Source of the DNA: Aquarana catesbeiana
Taxonomy: Eukaryota > Chordata > Amphibia > Anura > Ranidae
Reading direction: 5' to 3'
Assembly (NCBI RefSeq): GCF_042186555.1
Contig: NC_133324.1
Location: forward strand, 129,294,655 to 129,358,654
DNA: 64,000 bases
The notes under the pieces are model-generated. The model did not search any database, was not told where the DNA came from, and was given only the letters and a program-made list of their open reading frames with translations. Each line of letters begins with the position of its first letter. The stretch's first letter is position 1. Below are positions 45,337 through 56,078 of the stretch, piece by piece. The position numbers and the translations under genes were made by a program.

Positions 45337-45542
45337 TTAAGTATAAACTAGCTAAATACAGTCCAGGTTCTTCAAAAAAAGAAAGGCGTGCAAAAGAGCC
45401 ACATTATTAATTAAAAAGCCTGTCTCCTGCCAGCATTCTGTAGAGAAGTACCATCGCTCTCTGTATGGAAGCTGAGTCAGAGCTAGAGCTCTTCAATCTG
45501 TAGGGAGCATGAGCTTTGATGATTGCAGAGAAGCCTCACTTA

Positions 45543-45890
45543 TGGCCCGTACACATGATCCGAATATTGTACGACTGATTAGTCGCAAGTAGAAACCGAA
45601 TAGCTAAATAAAGTCACGAAAATTCTCGTACGACAGAAAAAAAAATCTGAAGTGATGTCATGTGTTGTAATGTATTTGTATTGAATTTTTGGACGACAAC
45701 TATACTGACTAACCGAAAATTGTACGATCTGGAATCGTACGAGGAAAATTTTCGTGCATGCCCGATCAAATAAGATCGAATGAACGGTTGTGATCGGCTG
45801 TCGAAAGTAGTGTACACATGATCCGAAGATCGTATGATCCTTCCTCGGACGACCGTTTTCATACGATATTCGGATTGTGTGTACGGGCCA
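45543..45890. mobile_element. MITE chain, unit 1 (TGGCCCGTACACATG ends)
   Basis: TGGCCCGTACACATGATCCG on the left mirrors CGGATTGTGTGTACGGGCCA on the right. The flanks are TTA (45540-45542) and TAA (45891-45893). The interior is a loose foldback (ATCGTACGA-type strings). Its right flank is the left border of unit 2. Confidence 0.82.
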
Positions 45891-45893
45891 TAA

Positions 45894-46465
45894 GGCCCCT
45901 TTCACACATACTTTCCGATCAGATCCGCATGTCTGTTTTTCAGGTGGACCTGATCGGACGCTCCATGCACCTTTATGGTAGGGTTGCCACCTCATCCCTT
46001 TAAACCCGAACACATATTAATTATACAGGTTCTGTGGCTGATTAAGGTGGTAATTAAACTCACTTGGTGCCTTATCTGCATTTAATTAGCCTCAGAACCT
46101 GTGGAATTCAAAGGTGTTCGGGTTTAAAGGGATGAGGTGGCAACTCTACTTTATGGAGCGACAGATGTCAGCGATGACATGTCTGCTGACATCCGGCACT
46201 ATTCGATCCGCCAAATCGAAAGGGATGGAAACCCTATTTTCCATCCGTCTGACGGATCAGATCGGACGGAATCGGATGAAAATGGACAGGCGGATCCGTT
46301 TCCATACGATCTCCCATAGAGGAGAGCGGGGCTCTGACAGGTTCGTCTCTGCACAGTGAGCAGAGACGGACCTGTCATCCGCCTGCTCAGCAGAGATCAA
46401 CAGATCATTCTCCCACTGAGCAAGCAGAGTCCGTCAAAAATGGACAGCCCCGTGTGAAAGGGGCC
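45894..46465. mobile_element. MITE chain, unit 2 (GGCCCCTTTCACAC ends)
   Basis: Perfect 14-base inverted ends GGCCCCTTTCACAC and GTGTGAAAGGGGCC. It begins directly after the TAA shared with unit 1 and ends at the TTA shared with unit 3. Foldback interior with GGATCAGATCGGAC-type strings, interrupted by a hAT MITE at 45979-46148. Confidence 0.82.
45979..46148. mobile_element. Nested hAT MITE, 170 bp, perfect 8-bp TSD
   Basis: TAGGGTTGCCACCTCATCCC on the left mirrors GGGATGAGGTGGCAACTCTA on the right. CTTTATGG occurs at 45971-45978 and 46149-46156. The inverted repeats extend about 36 bases, so the element is close to a perfect hairpin. It is younger than unit 2. Confidence 0.92.
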
Positions 46466-46505
46466 TTAGGCTCCATTCACACTTGTACATCTTCAATGTT
46501 GCGCT

Positions 46506-46787
46506 TATGAGCTATGAGTAAGCTATGAGTAAGCACTTAGCATAAGCGCAAAACGTGTTAGCTGATTGCCTGTACTTTCTGCCACAGTGTTTTGTATGCT
46601 ATATGCTCATGAATTTATAATAAATACATTTTGAACTACATCTTCCTGGAGTGCGGCTGTCCGGATTTTCTCATCCACCTTCAACATGACTCAGCATTAG
46701 CCAGCACCTGGGGCTCTTTATCCTGGGAGACAATCGAGTTTACACCTGGAGTAGATCCATACCTGTGCGGTGAGAATTTTCCTGCTT
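46506..46787 (+). mobile_element. Short Penelope-tail-type retroposon with 18-bp TSD
   Basis: An identical 18-base direct repeat CATCTTCAATGTTGCGCT (46488-46505 and 46788-46805) brackets a 282-bp insertion. The insertion contains AAAACGTGTTAGCTGATT, AATAAATACATTTTG and GTGCGGCTGTCCGGA, matching the order at 39357-39475. It is therefore a second copy of that tail family, mobilised without any coding region. TSD length agrees with that of the full PLE (15 bp). Confidence 0.85.
46531..46563 (+). other. Decayed hammerhead-like motif
   Basis: AAGCGCAAAACGTGTTAGCTG corresponds to the GTGAAACGCGTTAGCTG motif at 39354 but has lost the exact GAAA box. It supports the motif being an ancestral part of this tail family. 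Confidence 0.35.
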
Positions 46788-47131
46788 CATCTTCAATGTT
46801 GCGCTGACTTTGGAGTGCAACTTTGGTGCGACTTTAATGCAACTTTGGATGTATGCGACTTGGCTTTGACCAGTGATAATGAACAACTGTTGCATTGTAT
46901 AACATTCAGGTACGACTTTCATGCAACTTTTGAGGGTTAACATTGCAGTCTATGGCCCTCAAGTTGCATGAAAGTCAGACCAAAGTAGTGCATGAACTAC
47001 TCTGAAGTCACTGCAGCTTTAAGACGCACATATATGAATGGTTATCATTTAAAAACATGGGGAACGACTTGTCATGTGACTTTGATGTCCAAAGTTGCAT
47101 GACAAGTCACACAAGTGTGAATGAAGCATAA

Positions 47132-47904
47132 GGCCTCATGCACACTGGACATTTTTACAGCTGCTCCTAGGAGCATCAGGTGTTTTTTTTTTCCCTGCCT
47201 CTAAATGCCCCTGCATGTTAGCAGTGTTTAGTGGCAGGAGCATTTAGAGGCAGCGCGTCCAGAAGCAGCAGAGTCTGGGCAGAAAAAACATTTGACGCTG
47301 CTAAACACTGCTAAAAGCTAGCACTAAATTAAATAATGAAAGTGGTTGTAAACCTTTACAACATGCTTTTTGCTACAGGTAAGCCTATCATAAGGCTTAC
47401 CTGTAGCTACCCTGCATATCGCCTAAACCTGAAGGTTTAGGAGATATCCCCTGTATTTGCATTTGCCGACATCATCGACACATGCGCACTGAAGCAAACT
47501 GAAGCAACGGCACGTACGTCAGTCAGACTGTGCCGTTACCGCCGCCTCCCGTGCGCAGGCGCGGGAGTGACGTCATCGCGGCTCCGGCCAATCACAGCAC
47601 CGGAGCTGCGAAGTAACTCTGGGAGCAATTTCGCCGTCCGGAGCGGTGCACGAGGACCGCTGCGGGGGCTTCGATCTAAGGTAAGTAATACATAATGATG
47701 AGCTAGTATGCCATGTATACTAGCTCATTATGCCTTTGTCTTGCAGGATTTTTTGGGGGGGTTTACATCCACTTTAATTTCAATGGCCAGAATAACTTTA
47801 TTCTGGCCAGTGAAATTAATTAACGCCCAAGAGCTTGACGCCTGTAAAAGCTTCTAAAAGCATGTAAAAGGAGAGCTAAATAAATGTTCTGTGTGCATGA
47901 GGCC
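47132..47904. mobile_element. MITE chain, unit 4 (GGCCTCATGCACAC ends)
   Basis: Perfect 14-base ends GGCCTCATGCACAC and GTGTGCATGAGGCC with TAA at 47129-47131 and 47905-47907, a clean PIF/Harbinger-type 3-bp duplication. It is interrupted by a TTAA-type MITE at 47341-47773. Confidence 0.88.
47341..47773. mobile_element. piggyBac-like MITE nested in chain unit 4
   Basis: AGTGGTTGTAAACC on the left mirrors GGTTTACATCCACT on the right. The right flank is TTAA (47774-47777) and the left flank TGAA, one change from TTAA. GTAAGCCTATCATAAGGCTTAC near 47380-47405 makes an internal hairpin. Confidence 0.75.
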
Positions 47905-48010
47905 TAAAAGTGTTCAACTCTAGAAACTCAACTGCAAAGATCTCACCACTGGACCTCCTGCAAAGTATAAGAAACCATTAGATGGTTCACCTCTCCCGCA
48001 TTCACTGATA

Positions 48011-48613
48011 CAGTGGCAGCTGGTGCTCAATATTTTTATTTTTGGGGGGGGGGCTGCAAATCAACAAGAGCCCCCCCGCGCAGGAGATGGATGGACGAAC
48101 GGTAATGCGGCGATCCCCACCCAATCCCCCCCCGCTGCAGGAGATGGATGGGAATGCGGCGATCAGCGGCCAAATTACCATAAGAGGCAGATGACAAGGA
48201 TCCGGGGTAGGGCTGCTGCTCCTCGCTCCACCTACTCACTCCGGGGCCATTGCTTCTTCTCCCGGCCAAACAGGAAGTGGGTCCTGAGACCCACATGGCC
48301 AGGAGTCCTAAGACTCCCTGGCCAAGCGGTTCCTAGGACCCACTTCCAGATTGGCCAGGAGGAGAATCAGGAAGACAATAGCGAATATTAATTTGCTATT
48401 GTCACACAACTGGGTGGGCTCAGGGCGCAGTGCTTTGCGCCCCGAGCCCACCCTTTTTTTAAGCCAATTAGAGCCTCAGGCTCTAATCATGTGCTTTAAA
48501 AAAAACAAAACATTGAAATCCATACATCCGGTGCCCTGCGTGTAGATTAGGGACTGGGCGCATGGATTAGGTGGGCAGCGCCCCTGTGCCCCTAATGGAC
48601 AGGCCGCCACTGC
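48011..48613. mobile_element. hAT MITE, 603 bp, perfect 8-bp TSD
   Basis: Left end CAGTGGCAGC, right end complement CAGTGGCGGC, with CACTGATA at 48003-48010 and again at 48614-48621. The interior is GC-rich with CCCACCT and GGGTGGGC blocks. The 122-codon frame at 48023-48391 lies wholly inside the element and has no domain. Confidence 0.92.
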
Positions 48614-48621
48614 ACTGATAG

Positions 48622-49900
48622 CTAAAATATCAGTTTTGGGAGTACTGGCCTTTTATATAAGTCTAACGGAACAAAGGATATTTTATTTTATCAATAAATA
48701 TAAAATGGAGTTCTGTTATGCAGAGAATTTACATTCAACCAGTGCATAGCAGTATTCTTTTAAAAATTGAATTAAAAAAGTAACCGGTACTTTATCTGCT
48801 GGGAGTGAGGAGTGGTCAGTATTTATGACTGTGTGGTCAGACATGTTTAGATCAGGCAGCCAGTGTAATTAAGGGCGAAGTCCAGAAGGATATATGGAGC
48901 TGAATTCTTTTATTAAAAGCAGATTTTGCAGCAGGGAAATGTTGACGTCACCTGAGCTTTTGCCAAAGTCTGAAATGTGTTTAAAATCTGCCTGGGACGC
49001 CTATTTCCATTCATAGCAGTAACAATCCATTGCACTTTATTAATAATAGTATGCGTATTGAAACCTTGAAAAAAAATTTTATTGATTGTCAACAGGCCTT
49101 ATAGGACTAGTTATTACCAGATAAAATCACCCAAACAAACTATTTTTTCACACAAATGATTCCATAAACAGTAACAGAGAGTTTTTCAGATTGGGACAGC
49201 CATTCCAAATGAATAGTCCCCAGCACACATGCGGGTTTTCCACTATGAAGATTTTTGTAGATTGTGGGCAGAAGTTAGTGATGCTGGAAAGCCATACAGT
49301 GAAGATTTTATAGGGGTGGGGTTGTAGTTAAATATAACTTATCATGAATAGACATGAGAGGAATTGAGAGTTTTAATTTCCCTGAAATTGCAGCAAAACT
49401 TGAGGGGGTTCAAAAAAAATTCATCATATTTGGAAAATGCATTAGTCAGTGAAGAAGGCAAAATAAAGTGCACCTAAATTCAAGAAGTGAAGATTTGCTA
49501 TGTTATAGGGAATGTTTAGACCTGTCAAGGAATTATATTTTTTCTGTACTTACACTGGGCCAGCTTGGCTTAATCTTAGTATGCATATTTGATATCCAGA
49601 GGGCCGCTAGGGATGCTGTCAATCACTCTAGTAGCTCAAGCTACATACAGTGAGAGCCCTGATCTCCCTTATGACAGGGAGTCTTTCTGAGGCAGGTGCC
49701 TACTTGGGGTGAATACCTGACTATGTCCTACTGCATTCCGTCATCATTGTATGGCCTTGTGCTGATTAAACATGGGGAGTGTACATGTTGAGTAGTTGCA
49801 GAGGTTTTTGCATGTGTTTTGTGCAAATGCCTGGAAGCAGAAACAGCCTGCCAGTCCAAAATAGTCCTGCTACTAGAGGCTCTGGGCTCAAGAAGCTTTG
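48622..49900. other. No recognised gene
   Basis: Unassigned AT-rich sequence. The frame at 49468-49653 has no domain. Confidence 0.5.
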
Positions 49901-49904
49901 CAAA

Positions 49905-51721
49905 TGTAGCACCCTCTACTTTAGGTAAGTGCTAGAATTAGGATTCTTGTGAGTGCAGGTAAATGTAAACAGGCCTAGCTGTAAGCTAAGCCTGTTTGTT
50001 TTGTTTGGTCTGTGCGAGCTGGGAGTCTCTCAGTGTAGGCTGGTGAATCACAGATAGCACTATCTTTCGCTTATCTCCCTCTGGCTTCTAGAGGATTCTA
50101 AAAGTGAGGAGAAGAAGAGAGGTGGAGCTGTCTGATGATGTCTCAGGAAGCCCTGACCAATCCCCAACTAGGATTGGCAGGGAGCAGGCCTCCTTGATAT
50201 ACCCAGGGTCAGCCCAGCTGGGTAGGAGTTGTCGGGTAGAAGAAGCTGGAGATGGAGCACAAGGTTGTCGGGGCCTTTTGGGGAACTCCCCAGTCTGAGG
50301 GGTGACCTTGGGCCTGAGGGGTTCGGGTGCAAGTCGGAGCCTTGCTGAGAAACAAAGAAGGATCTGGACAGGAGGCATAGAGAGGAACCGAGAAAGACAA
50401 CGGGAGCTAGTGTTGCCGGGTAAGTCTCCAGGAGGGATTCACCGGAGAGCAGCTAGGAGGGCTGGTGAGTGACAGTAACAGTTGGGAAAGCTGGGGAGGC
50501 TTGCAGGAGCGGACTAGGTGTGTGCAGTCTTAGATGGATGTAAAGCCAGCAGAAGAGACTGTGATGTCATGGGCAGTAAAGTCGGGCAGCTACAGTCAGG
50601 AGGGCTGGCAAGGCCTGAAAAAGACTGACTAGGAGCAGTAGTCCACCATAGGACAGCTAGCACTAAAGGACTTTTTCTTCCACTATTTTAGGAGGGCTGG
50701 CAAGGAGGGCTGGCAAGGCCTGAAAAAGACTGACTGGGAGCAGTAGTCCACCATAGGACAGCTAGCACTAAAGGACTTTTTCTTCCACTATTTTTGTTGC
50801 TACACTAAAAAAGGGGCCCGCGGTCCCTGCCTACAAATGGCAGTTGCTAAGGCGGGACGAGTCAGTGTTGGGCCTACCATGTGCTAGCTGTGCCTGAAAC
50901 CAAGTATTGTACAGGAGAGAGAGAGAATCAGTCTACAAATAAGCGATGTACTGAAGGAGACTGGAGCTCTATAAGTGGAAATAGAGGTTCCAACTAATCA
51001 TCTTATTGATTCCATTATTGATTCTGGGCATCCCATAATTTCCCTTACCCTATCCAAGTTCAAAATTGTGTTGCTATGGCCATTTGTATAGTGACTTTAT
51101 TGCTATAATATAGAGTTAGGTTTAATAACAGCATATGTTTACAGAGGCCCTTCCCCCTCCATTGATATGTAAATAACTGAGACAGGATATTCTTTGCAGG
51201 AAGTTGGTGTATGCAGGAAATGGGTGGGAGGGGCTTGGGGAGCGTTTGTAAGAAACATGTGTTTGGGACAACAGATGTGTTTTTGGAAGGAAAAAGAAGA
51301 AGACATGGACCAGAAGCTGGATAACTTTGGAGACGCTTTTGTGAGTTGGACTCTGAGCAAGGAACTATGAAGGACATCTTGACCTCTAAGTTGAGTAACT
51401 GTTTAGTTTACTTAATGTGTACATATTGTACATGCTTATATTTGTAGGCATATTTTGTAAGCTATAAGTTGTTTTGTATTGTGCATCCTACAGTTTGTAT
51501 GTGCAAATTTTTCCCTGTTTAGTAAAGCATTGATACACTTCAGAAGTCTAAGCTTCCTTGGTTTTACCACAGGAACTTAATAAATAGATGGAAAGCATTT
51601 AAAAAATCCCTCAATAAAAATACAAAAAAACATACGGACTGTTCTTTGTTCAATGTCGGGGTGGAGAGAGGTGACAGGTGGGACTACAACATCCAGCAGC
51701 ACCTACGGGGGTACCGCTACA
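49905..51721 (+). mobile_element. LTR-like block (TGTAGC...GCTACA), possible solo LTR
   Basis: Starts TGTAGCACCCTCTAC and ends ACCGCTACA, with CAAA on both sides (49901-49904 and 51722-51725). Its start resembles the block at 22090. The sequence is non-coding with a tandem duplication inside. The 4-bp match could be chance, so the element type and right border are tentative. Confidence 0.42.
50598..50793. repeat. 105-bp tandem duplication
   Basis: AGGAGGGCTGGCAAGGCCTG starts at 50598 and again at 50703. The second copy differs at few positions and is about 15 bases shorter. The phrase GGACTTTTTCTTCCACTATT ends both. Confidence 0.93.
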
Positions 51722-51725
51722 CAAA

Positions 51726-52960
51726 GGACAGAGATCTGAGAAAAGTAACACCTGGGATGGAGTAACAGAGGTGACTTTGACGCTCAAGGTCCTATGGAGG
51801 GAGAACTCATGGGCTTGGAAAGCGTCAGGAGGATCACCACAGAGCCTTTTGCTACTGGAAACTGCTGCTTCTTTTGGAAAGGTACAGGTTGCTGGATTCA
51901 GCTTTAAATCCCTTTTTGCCTGTACTGAGGTCTATGGATGGAGTCTGAGTCTGCAAGTCAGTAGTGGGTGTTATGAGTTCCCAACCTCTCATTCCAACGT
52001 GATGTCCATGAGGTATAAAAGATCTTTAAAAAACCTCAAAGTAACTGACACCCAATTTGTGCACATTCCCAACTTTCAGCTATGGACTCAGCCCTAAGAA
52101 AATATAAGCCCACCCTGTCCCTGGGCATACCATCGTTCCTCAAGGGGTCAGAGGGGTGCTGCACAGTTCATGATGGTGGAGTTGGTGTAATGGAGTGGGG
52201 AGTATTTTCTTTGCCTACTTTGGGCCCCTTAAAGTGGACCTTGACTCAAAAGGTGGCACACAGACATAATGAAAACAATGCATTGTAAGTCAGTAATGGG
52301 GGAAATAAAAATGCATTTAACTTGCAAATCCTTTTGACTGATTGTCCTGGGTAAGACAACATTGCTTTAAATAGCTGTATGACAGCAGTGGTCTCTCTGC
52401 ATCCACAAATGACAGGCAGCAAGAAATAACTTTCAAAAAAAGCTAATACACCTCTTTATTTCAACAATTGAGTTACAAATTGCCATCTCATGATCAAACA
52501 TACACAATAGGAGAAGAGGTTACAATAACAGGATGTGCCTTTTTCTCAATTTTCTATCCATTTTTTTCTAGTAAGAAAAATTACCAGACATAGGTTGATG
52601 CTACTTGATATTGCTGTTATGAATGCACTCAGATCTATTTGTGCATGTTCATATTTATGCTGCAGTACCAACTGTACATTTATCTCCATAATCCATAATC
52701 TGCCTTGGCAGTGCAAATTTTATATTTTCTGTCACACGTCCCCCTACCCCTCCTTCATCAGTCACTGTTCAGTGCCTCTTCACACCTATTTTTTGATGTT
52801 CATATACAGAGGTGTCTTCTTACTGTATAAACAGGACACATTTGGCTAGTGTTGCACATTTACAGTAACATGGATTTACAGTAACATGCATTTGAGCAAG
52901 TGTGAAGAAATGTTGAAAATTAAGACTGCTTTCAGAAATAGAAGTGTAAATCATTCATTT
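51726..52960. other. No recognised gene
   Basis: The 139-codon frame at 51678-52097 has no domain. TTAAAGTGGACCTTGACTC at 52229-52247 looks like the left end of a TTAA-type element with no partner found. Confidence 0.45.
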
Positions 52961-53387
52961 TTATCAACAACAAAAAAAGGGATGTAAATGAACAGAAGAT
53001 TAATATTTGGTGTAACCACCCTTTGCCTTCAAAATGGCATCAATTCTTCCAGGTTCACTTGCACAAGTTTTGAAAGGAATTCGGGAGGTAGGTTGGTCAA
53101 AACATCTTGGAGAAATAACCACGGATCTTCTGTGGATGTAATCCCAGACAGACTCAATGAGGTTGAGATCAAGGCTCTGTGGGGGTTTCAGGAAAGGACT
53201 CACCTGCTGGTGGCACTGAGGCTCCCAGATCCATAGAATGCAGTTCCAGTGTCCACCAGCGGGTGTCTCCCAGCAGATGGACTATACAGGGAATTAGGCT
53301 GCACCTGATATGGACTGCTGGGGGGTATATAAGCCCTCCTTTCACTGAGGTCTAGTGCTTCAGTATTTTCCCTGCAAGCCATGTTCC

Positions 53388-54116
53388 CAGTGTTGCCAAC
53401 CTACCAGATTAAAATTTACTGACAAGACACCCAAAATTTATTGGCACAGCCACGTTTTTACTGGAATTTCCAAAAGCTAAAAAAATACATGTGCAAATTT
53501 CAGTATTTATGCCACAAACAAGTACAATATGCAATTAGCAATATGATATAAGGGAGATATTAAGACAAAAAAACATATTTTTTATTTTATTTTCGATGTA
53601 GTAAGTAAGTAGCTTAGGGACAGGACTCAGGAGGGCAAGAAATTAAAATGGGGGCTGCACACATGCAATTGACTCTCACAATGACACTAACAGCAGTCTG
53701 CAGCAGCACAGATCACAGACACCTCACATCCCCTCCTGAGTCACAGTGACAGTCTCTCTCCATACCAGGTGGTCCCTTCAGTCCACTCCAGTCCAAACAG
53801 CATGGACAGTGCCGATCGCGGCTTGCATTGCACCTCCCACAGACCCGCATACGAGGCTCCGGCCACTCAGCTCAGCTCCCTTGCACCATGACATCACACA
53901 ACACACTCAGGTACCGCTTCCCCCACAGACCTGACCCCCCCCCCATCCGGACACACTGTAACAGGAACTCGGATGGTCTCGGCGCCCCCCCGGAGCCGAG
54001 CGTCACAGTCATATTTTTTACTGGCAACCTTTTCCTGTCACTGGCTTTTACTGCCAGGAGAAAAGTGCCCATTTTTTACTGGCTACCAGGAAAAATATTG
54101 ATGGTTGGCAACACTG
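53388..54116. mobile_element. DNA transposon nested in the LTR-type element
   Basis: CAGTGTTGCCAACC and GGTTGGCAACACTG are perfect 14-base inverted ends. The interior is imperfectly symmetrical, with repeated TTTTACTGG phrases and a long C run at 53934-53945. The octamers outside (CATGTTCC and CGTTTTCA) agree at only five positions, so hAT membership is likely from the CAG...CTG ends but not proven. Confidence 0.7.
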
Positions 54117-54176
54117 CGTTTTCATCCCTGAGTCTGAGCATGTCCCCAACAGGTACTTGTATAGTTTATTAATGCA

Positions 54177-56078
54177 GTGCAGTCTCTTGTCAGACAGGCA
54201 GCATGTAAACTGAATTTTGTGCAACCATTATTACAGGCATGGTCAGATATATTGCACTCAGCCTCTGTCAGCTTGCAACAACCTATTCCTGCTGCTAGTC
54301 ATCTGCCTGCTCAAATGTCTCTCTCTCCATCACCCACAGCAACCACAGTTGCAGCCCAATATACCCTGCTACCAACTACGTGTCAGTACCCTGTTTCCAG
54401 CCGCTGCACTTACCCTGCCTTTAACCCATCTACCTCTTCTCCACTGCCTGCAACAATCCCACAAAAACATGCAGCAACTGCACCCTCTTTTTTACCATCC
54501 TCCCGCTCTTCTCTTCCATCAGCTGCACCCCCTACTTACGGCCCTGCATACACATACAGAACTTTAGTGGCTACACCTAAAACGAAACAGAAGTTTTTCG
54601 CAACCTGCACAATGCTGCCAAAATCCAATGCTGCTTCCACGCCAGCCGATCTGTTCCAGTCTGCCCTCACACCAGCCAATCTGTTCAAGTCTGCCTCCAT
54701 ACCAACCAATCTGTTCCAGTCTGCCTCCACAGCAGCCAATCTGTTCCAGTCTGCCTCCACACCAGCCAATCTGTTCCAGTCTGCCTCCACACCAGCCGAT
54801 CTGTTCCAGTCTGCCTCCACACCAGCCAATCTGTTCCAGTCTGCCTGCACACCAGCTGATCTGTTCCAGTCTGCCTCCACACCAGCCAATCTGCTCCAGT
54901 CTGCTTCCATGTCAGCCGATCTGTTCCAGTCTGCCTCCACACCAGCCGATCTGTTCCAGTCTGCCTCTATGATTGCCAATGAGGTTAGGCCAACCTCTGG
55001 TGGTCCTCTGCCTGCTGTCCAGCCTGATGGTTCTCTGCCTGCGGCCCAGCCTGATGTGCCTCTGCCTGCTGCCCAGCCTGATGGTCTTTTGCCTGCTGCC
55101 CAGCCTAATGGTTCTTTGTCTGATGCCCAGTCTGATGGCCCTTTGCCTGCTGCCCAGCCTGATGGTCCTTTGCCTGCTGCCCAGCCTGATGGTCCTTTGC
55201 CTGCTGCCCAGACTGATGGTCCTTTGCCTGCTGCCCAGCCTAATGTTCCTTTGCCTGCTGCCCAGCCCGATGTTCTCGTGCCTGCTGCCTGGCCCAATGT
55301 TCCGGTGCCTGCTCCCCAACCCGATGTTCCAGTGCCCGCTGCCCAGCCTAATTATTTGGTGTCCACTGCTCAGCCTGATGATCTGAAGCCCGCTGCCCAG
55401 CCTAATGATCCGGTGCCCGCTACCCAGCCTGATGATCCGGTGCTCGTTGCCCAGCTTGATGTGCCTCTGCCCACTGCCCAGCTTGATGTCCCTCTGACCA
55501 CTGCCCAGCTTGATGTGCCTCTGCCCATTGCCCAGCCTGATGATCCAGTGCCTGCTGCCCAGCTTGATTTGCCTCTGTCCGCTGTCCAGCTTGAGGTGCC
55601 TCTGCCTGCTGCCCAGCTTGATGTGCTTCTACCCCCTGCCCAGCCGGATGATCCGGTGCCCGATGCCCAGCCTCATGTGCCTCTGCCCGATACCCAGTCT
55701 GATGCACCTCGGCCCACTGCCCAGCCTGCTGATCCAGTTCCTGATGCCCAGCCTGATAATCTGGTCCCTGATGCCCAGCCTGCCTCTGGATGTCCTGTAC
55801 TCAACAACCTGCCTGCCTCTGATGGAACGCTGCCCAATGACAAGTCTACCTTTGATGATCTGATTTATCTTCACCCTGCCACACAGCCGGGTTCTGTTGA
55901 CTCTATGCCAGCTGCTCAGTTGGATTGTTGTGCAAAGGCTAAGTGTCCACCTGCTAATGGGTCTGAAAGCTCTGAATCCTCACATGCCTTATATGGGTTA
56001 CCTACTTGGCCTGAGATTCATTTGATGGTTGCCTCGGGCAGCATGTTGCTCCTATGGCACCAAAGCCATAACTGGTAG
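54177..56078 (+). CDS. 633-codon repeat ORF of the LTR-type element, unknown function
   Basis: Open from 54165 to the TAG at 56076-56078. The first ATG is at 54315 (residue 47 of the longer GTG-started frame), giving about 587 residues. Layout: a Ser/Pro/Thr/Ala-rich N-terminal third, then about eleven ten-residue units of the type STPANLFQSA (30-bp DNA unit), then about twenty-nine nine-residue units of the type AQPDGPLPA (27-bp unit), then a unique tail with two Cys and SSESSHALYGLPTWPE. No signal peptide, membrane span or catalytic motif. Both units are multiples of three, so openness is expected without selection, and three other frames are also open. It could be a highly modified gag-like or structural protein, or simply repeat expansion. 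Confidence 0.4.
   Translation: MQSLVRQAACKLNFVQPLLQAWSDILHSASVSLQQPIPAASHLPAQMSLSPSPTATTVAAQYTLLPTTCQYPVSSRCTYPAFNPSTSSPLPATIPQKHAATAPSFLPSSRSSLPSAAPPTYGPAYTYRTLVATPKTKQKFFATCTMLPKSNAASTPADLFQSALTPANLFKSASIPTNLFQSASTAANLFQSASTPANLFQSASTPADLFQSASTPANLFQSACTPADLFQSASTPANLLQSASMSADLFQSASTPADLFQSASMIANEVRPTSGGPLPAVQPDGSLPAAQPDVPLPAAQPDGLLPAAQPNGSLSDAQSDGPLPAAQPDGPLPAAQPDGPLPAAQTDGPLPAAQPNVPLPAAQPDVLVPAAWPNVPVPAPQPDVPVPAAQPNYLVSTAQPDDLKPAAQPNDPVPATQPDDPVLVAQLDVPLPTAQLDVPLTTAQLDVPLPIAQPDDPVPAAQLDLPLSAVQLEVPLPAAQLDVLLPPAQPDDPVPDAQPHVPLPDTQSDAPRPTAQPADPVPDAQPDNLVPDAQPASGCPVLNNLPASDGTLPNDKSTFDDLIYLHPATQPGSVDSMPAAQLDCCAKAKCPPANGSESSESSHALYGLPTWPEIHLMVASGSMLLLWHQSHNW
54631..54966. repeat. 30-bp minisatellite (decapeptide array)
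   Basis: About eleven copies of CCAGCCAATCTGTTCCAGTC plus TGCCTCCACA, 30 bases exactly, with CCGAT/CCAAT and TCCACA/TGCACA variants. Confidence 0.95.
55006..55790. repeat. 27-bp minisatellite (nonapeptide array)
   Basis: About twenty-nine copies of CCTGATGGTCCTTTGCCTGC plus TGCCCAG, 27 bases. Units near 55130-55260 are almost identical; those right of 55400 are more diverged, so the left part expanded last. Confidence 0.95.

Larger units (their letters stand above)
46469..47127. mobile_element. MITE chain, unit 3 (GGCTCCATTCACACTTG ends)
   Basis: GGCTCCATTCACACTTGT mirrors ACAAGTGTGAATGAAGC with one mismatch. It begins after the TTA shared with unit 2 and ends before the TAA shared with unit 4. 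Interrupted by a Penelope-tail-type insertion at 46506-46787. The interior is a foldback (AAGTTGCATGAAAGTC/GACTTTCATGCAACTT). Confidence 0.8.

Noticed and set aside
53380..54124. 8-bp hAT duplication around the CAGTGTTGCC element
   Set aside because: CATGTTCC and CGTTTTCA match at only five of eight positions, so the TSD is not claimed.
54536..55297. 253-codon minus-strand open frame with Gly/Trp-rich repeats
   Set aside because: It lies opposite the 30-bp and 27-bp arrays. Repeat units divisible by three keep other frames open without selection.
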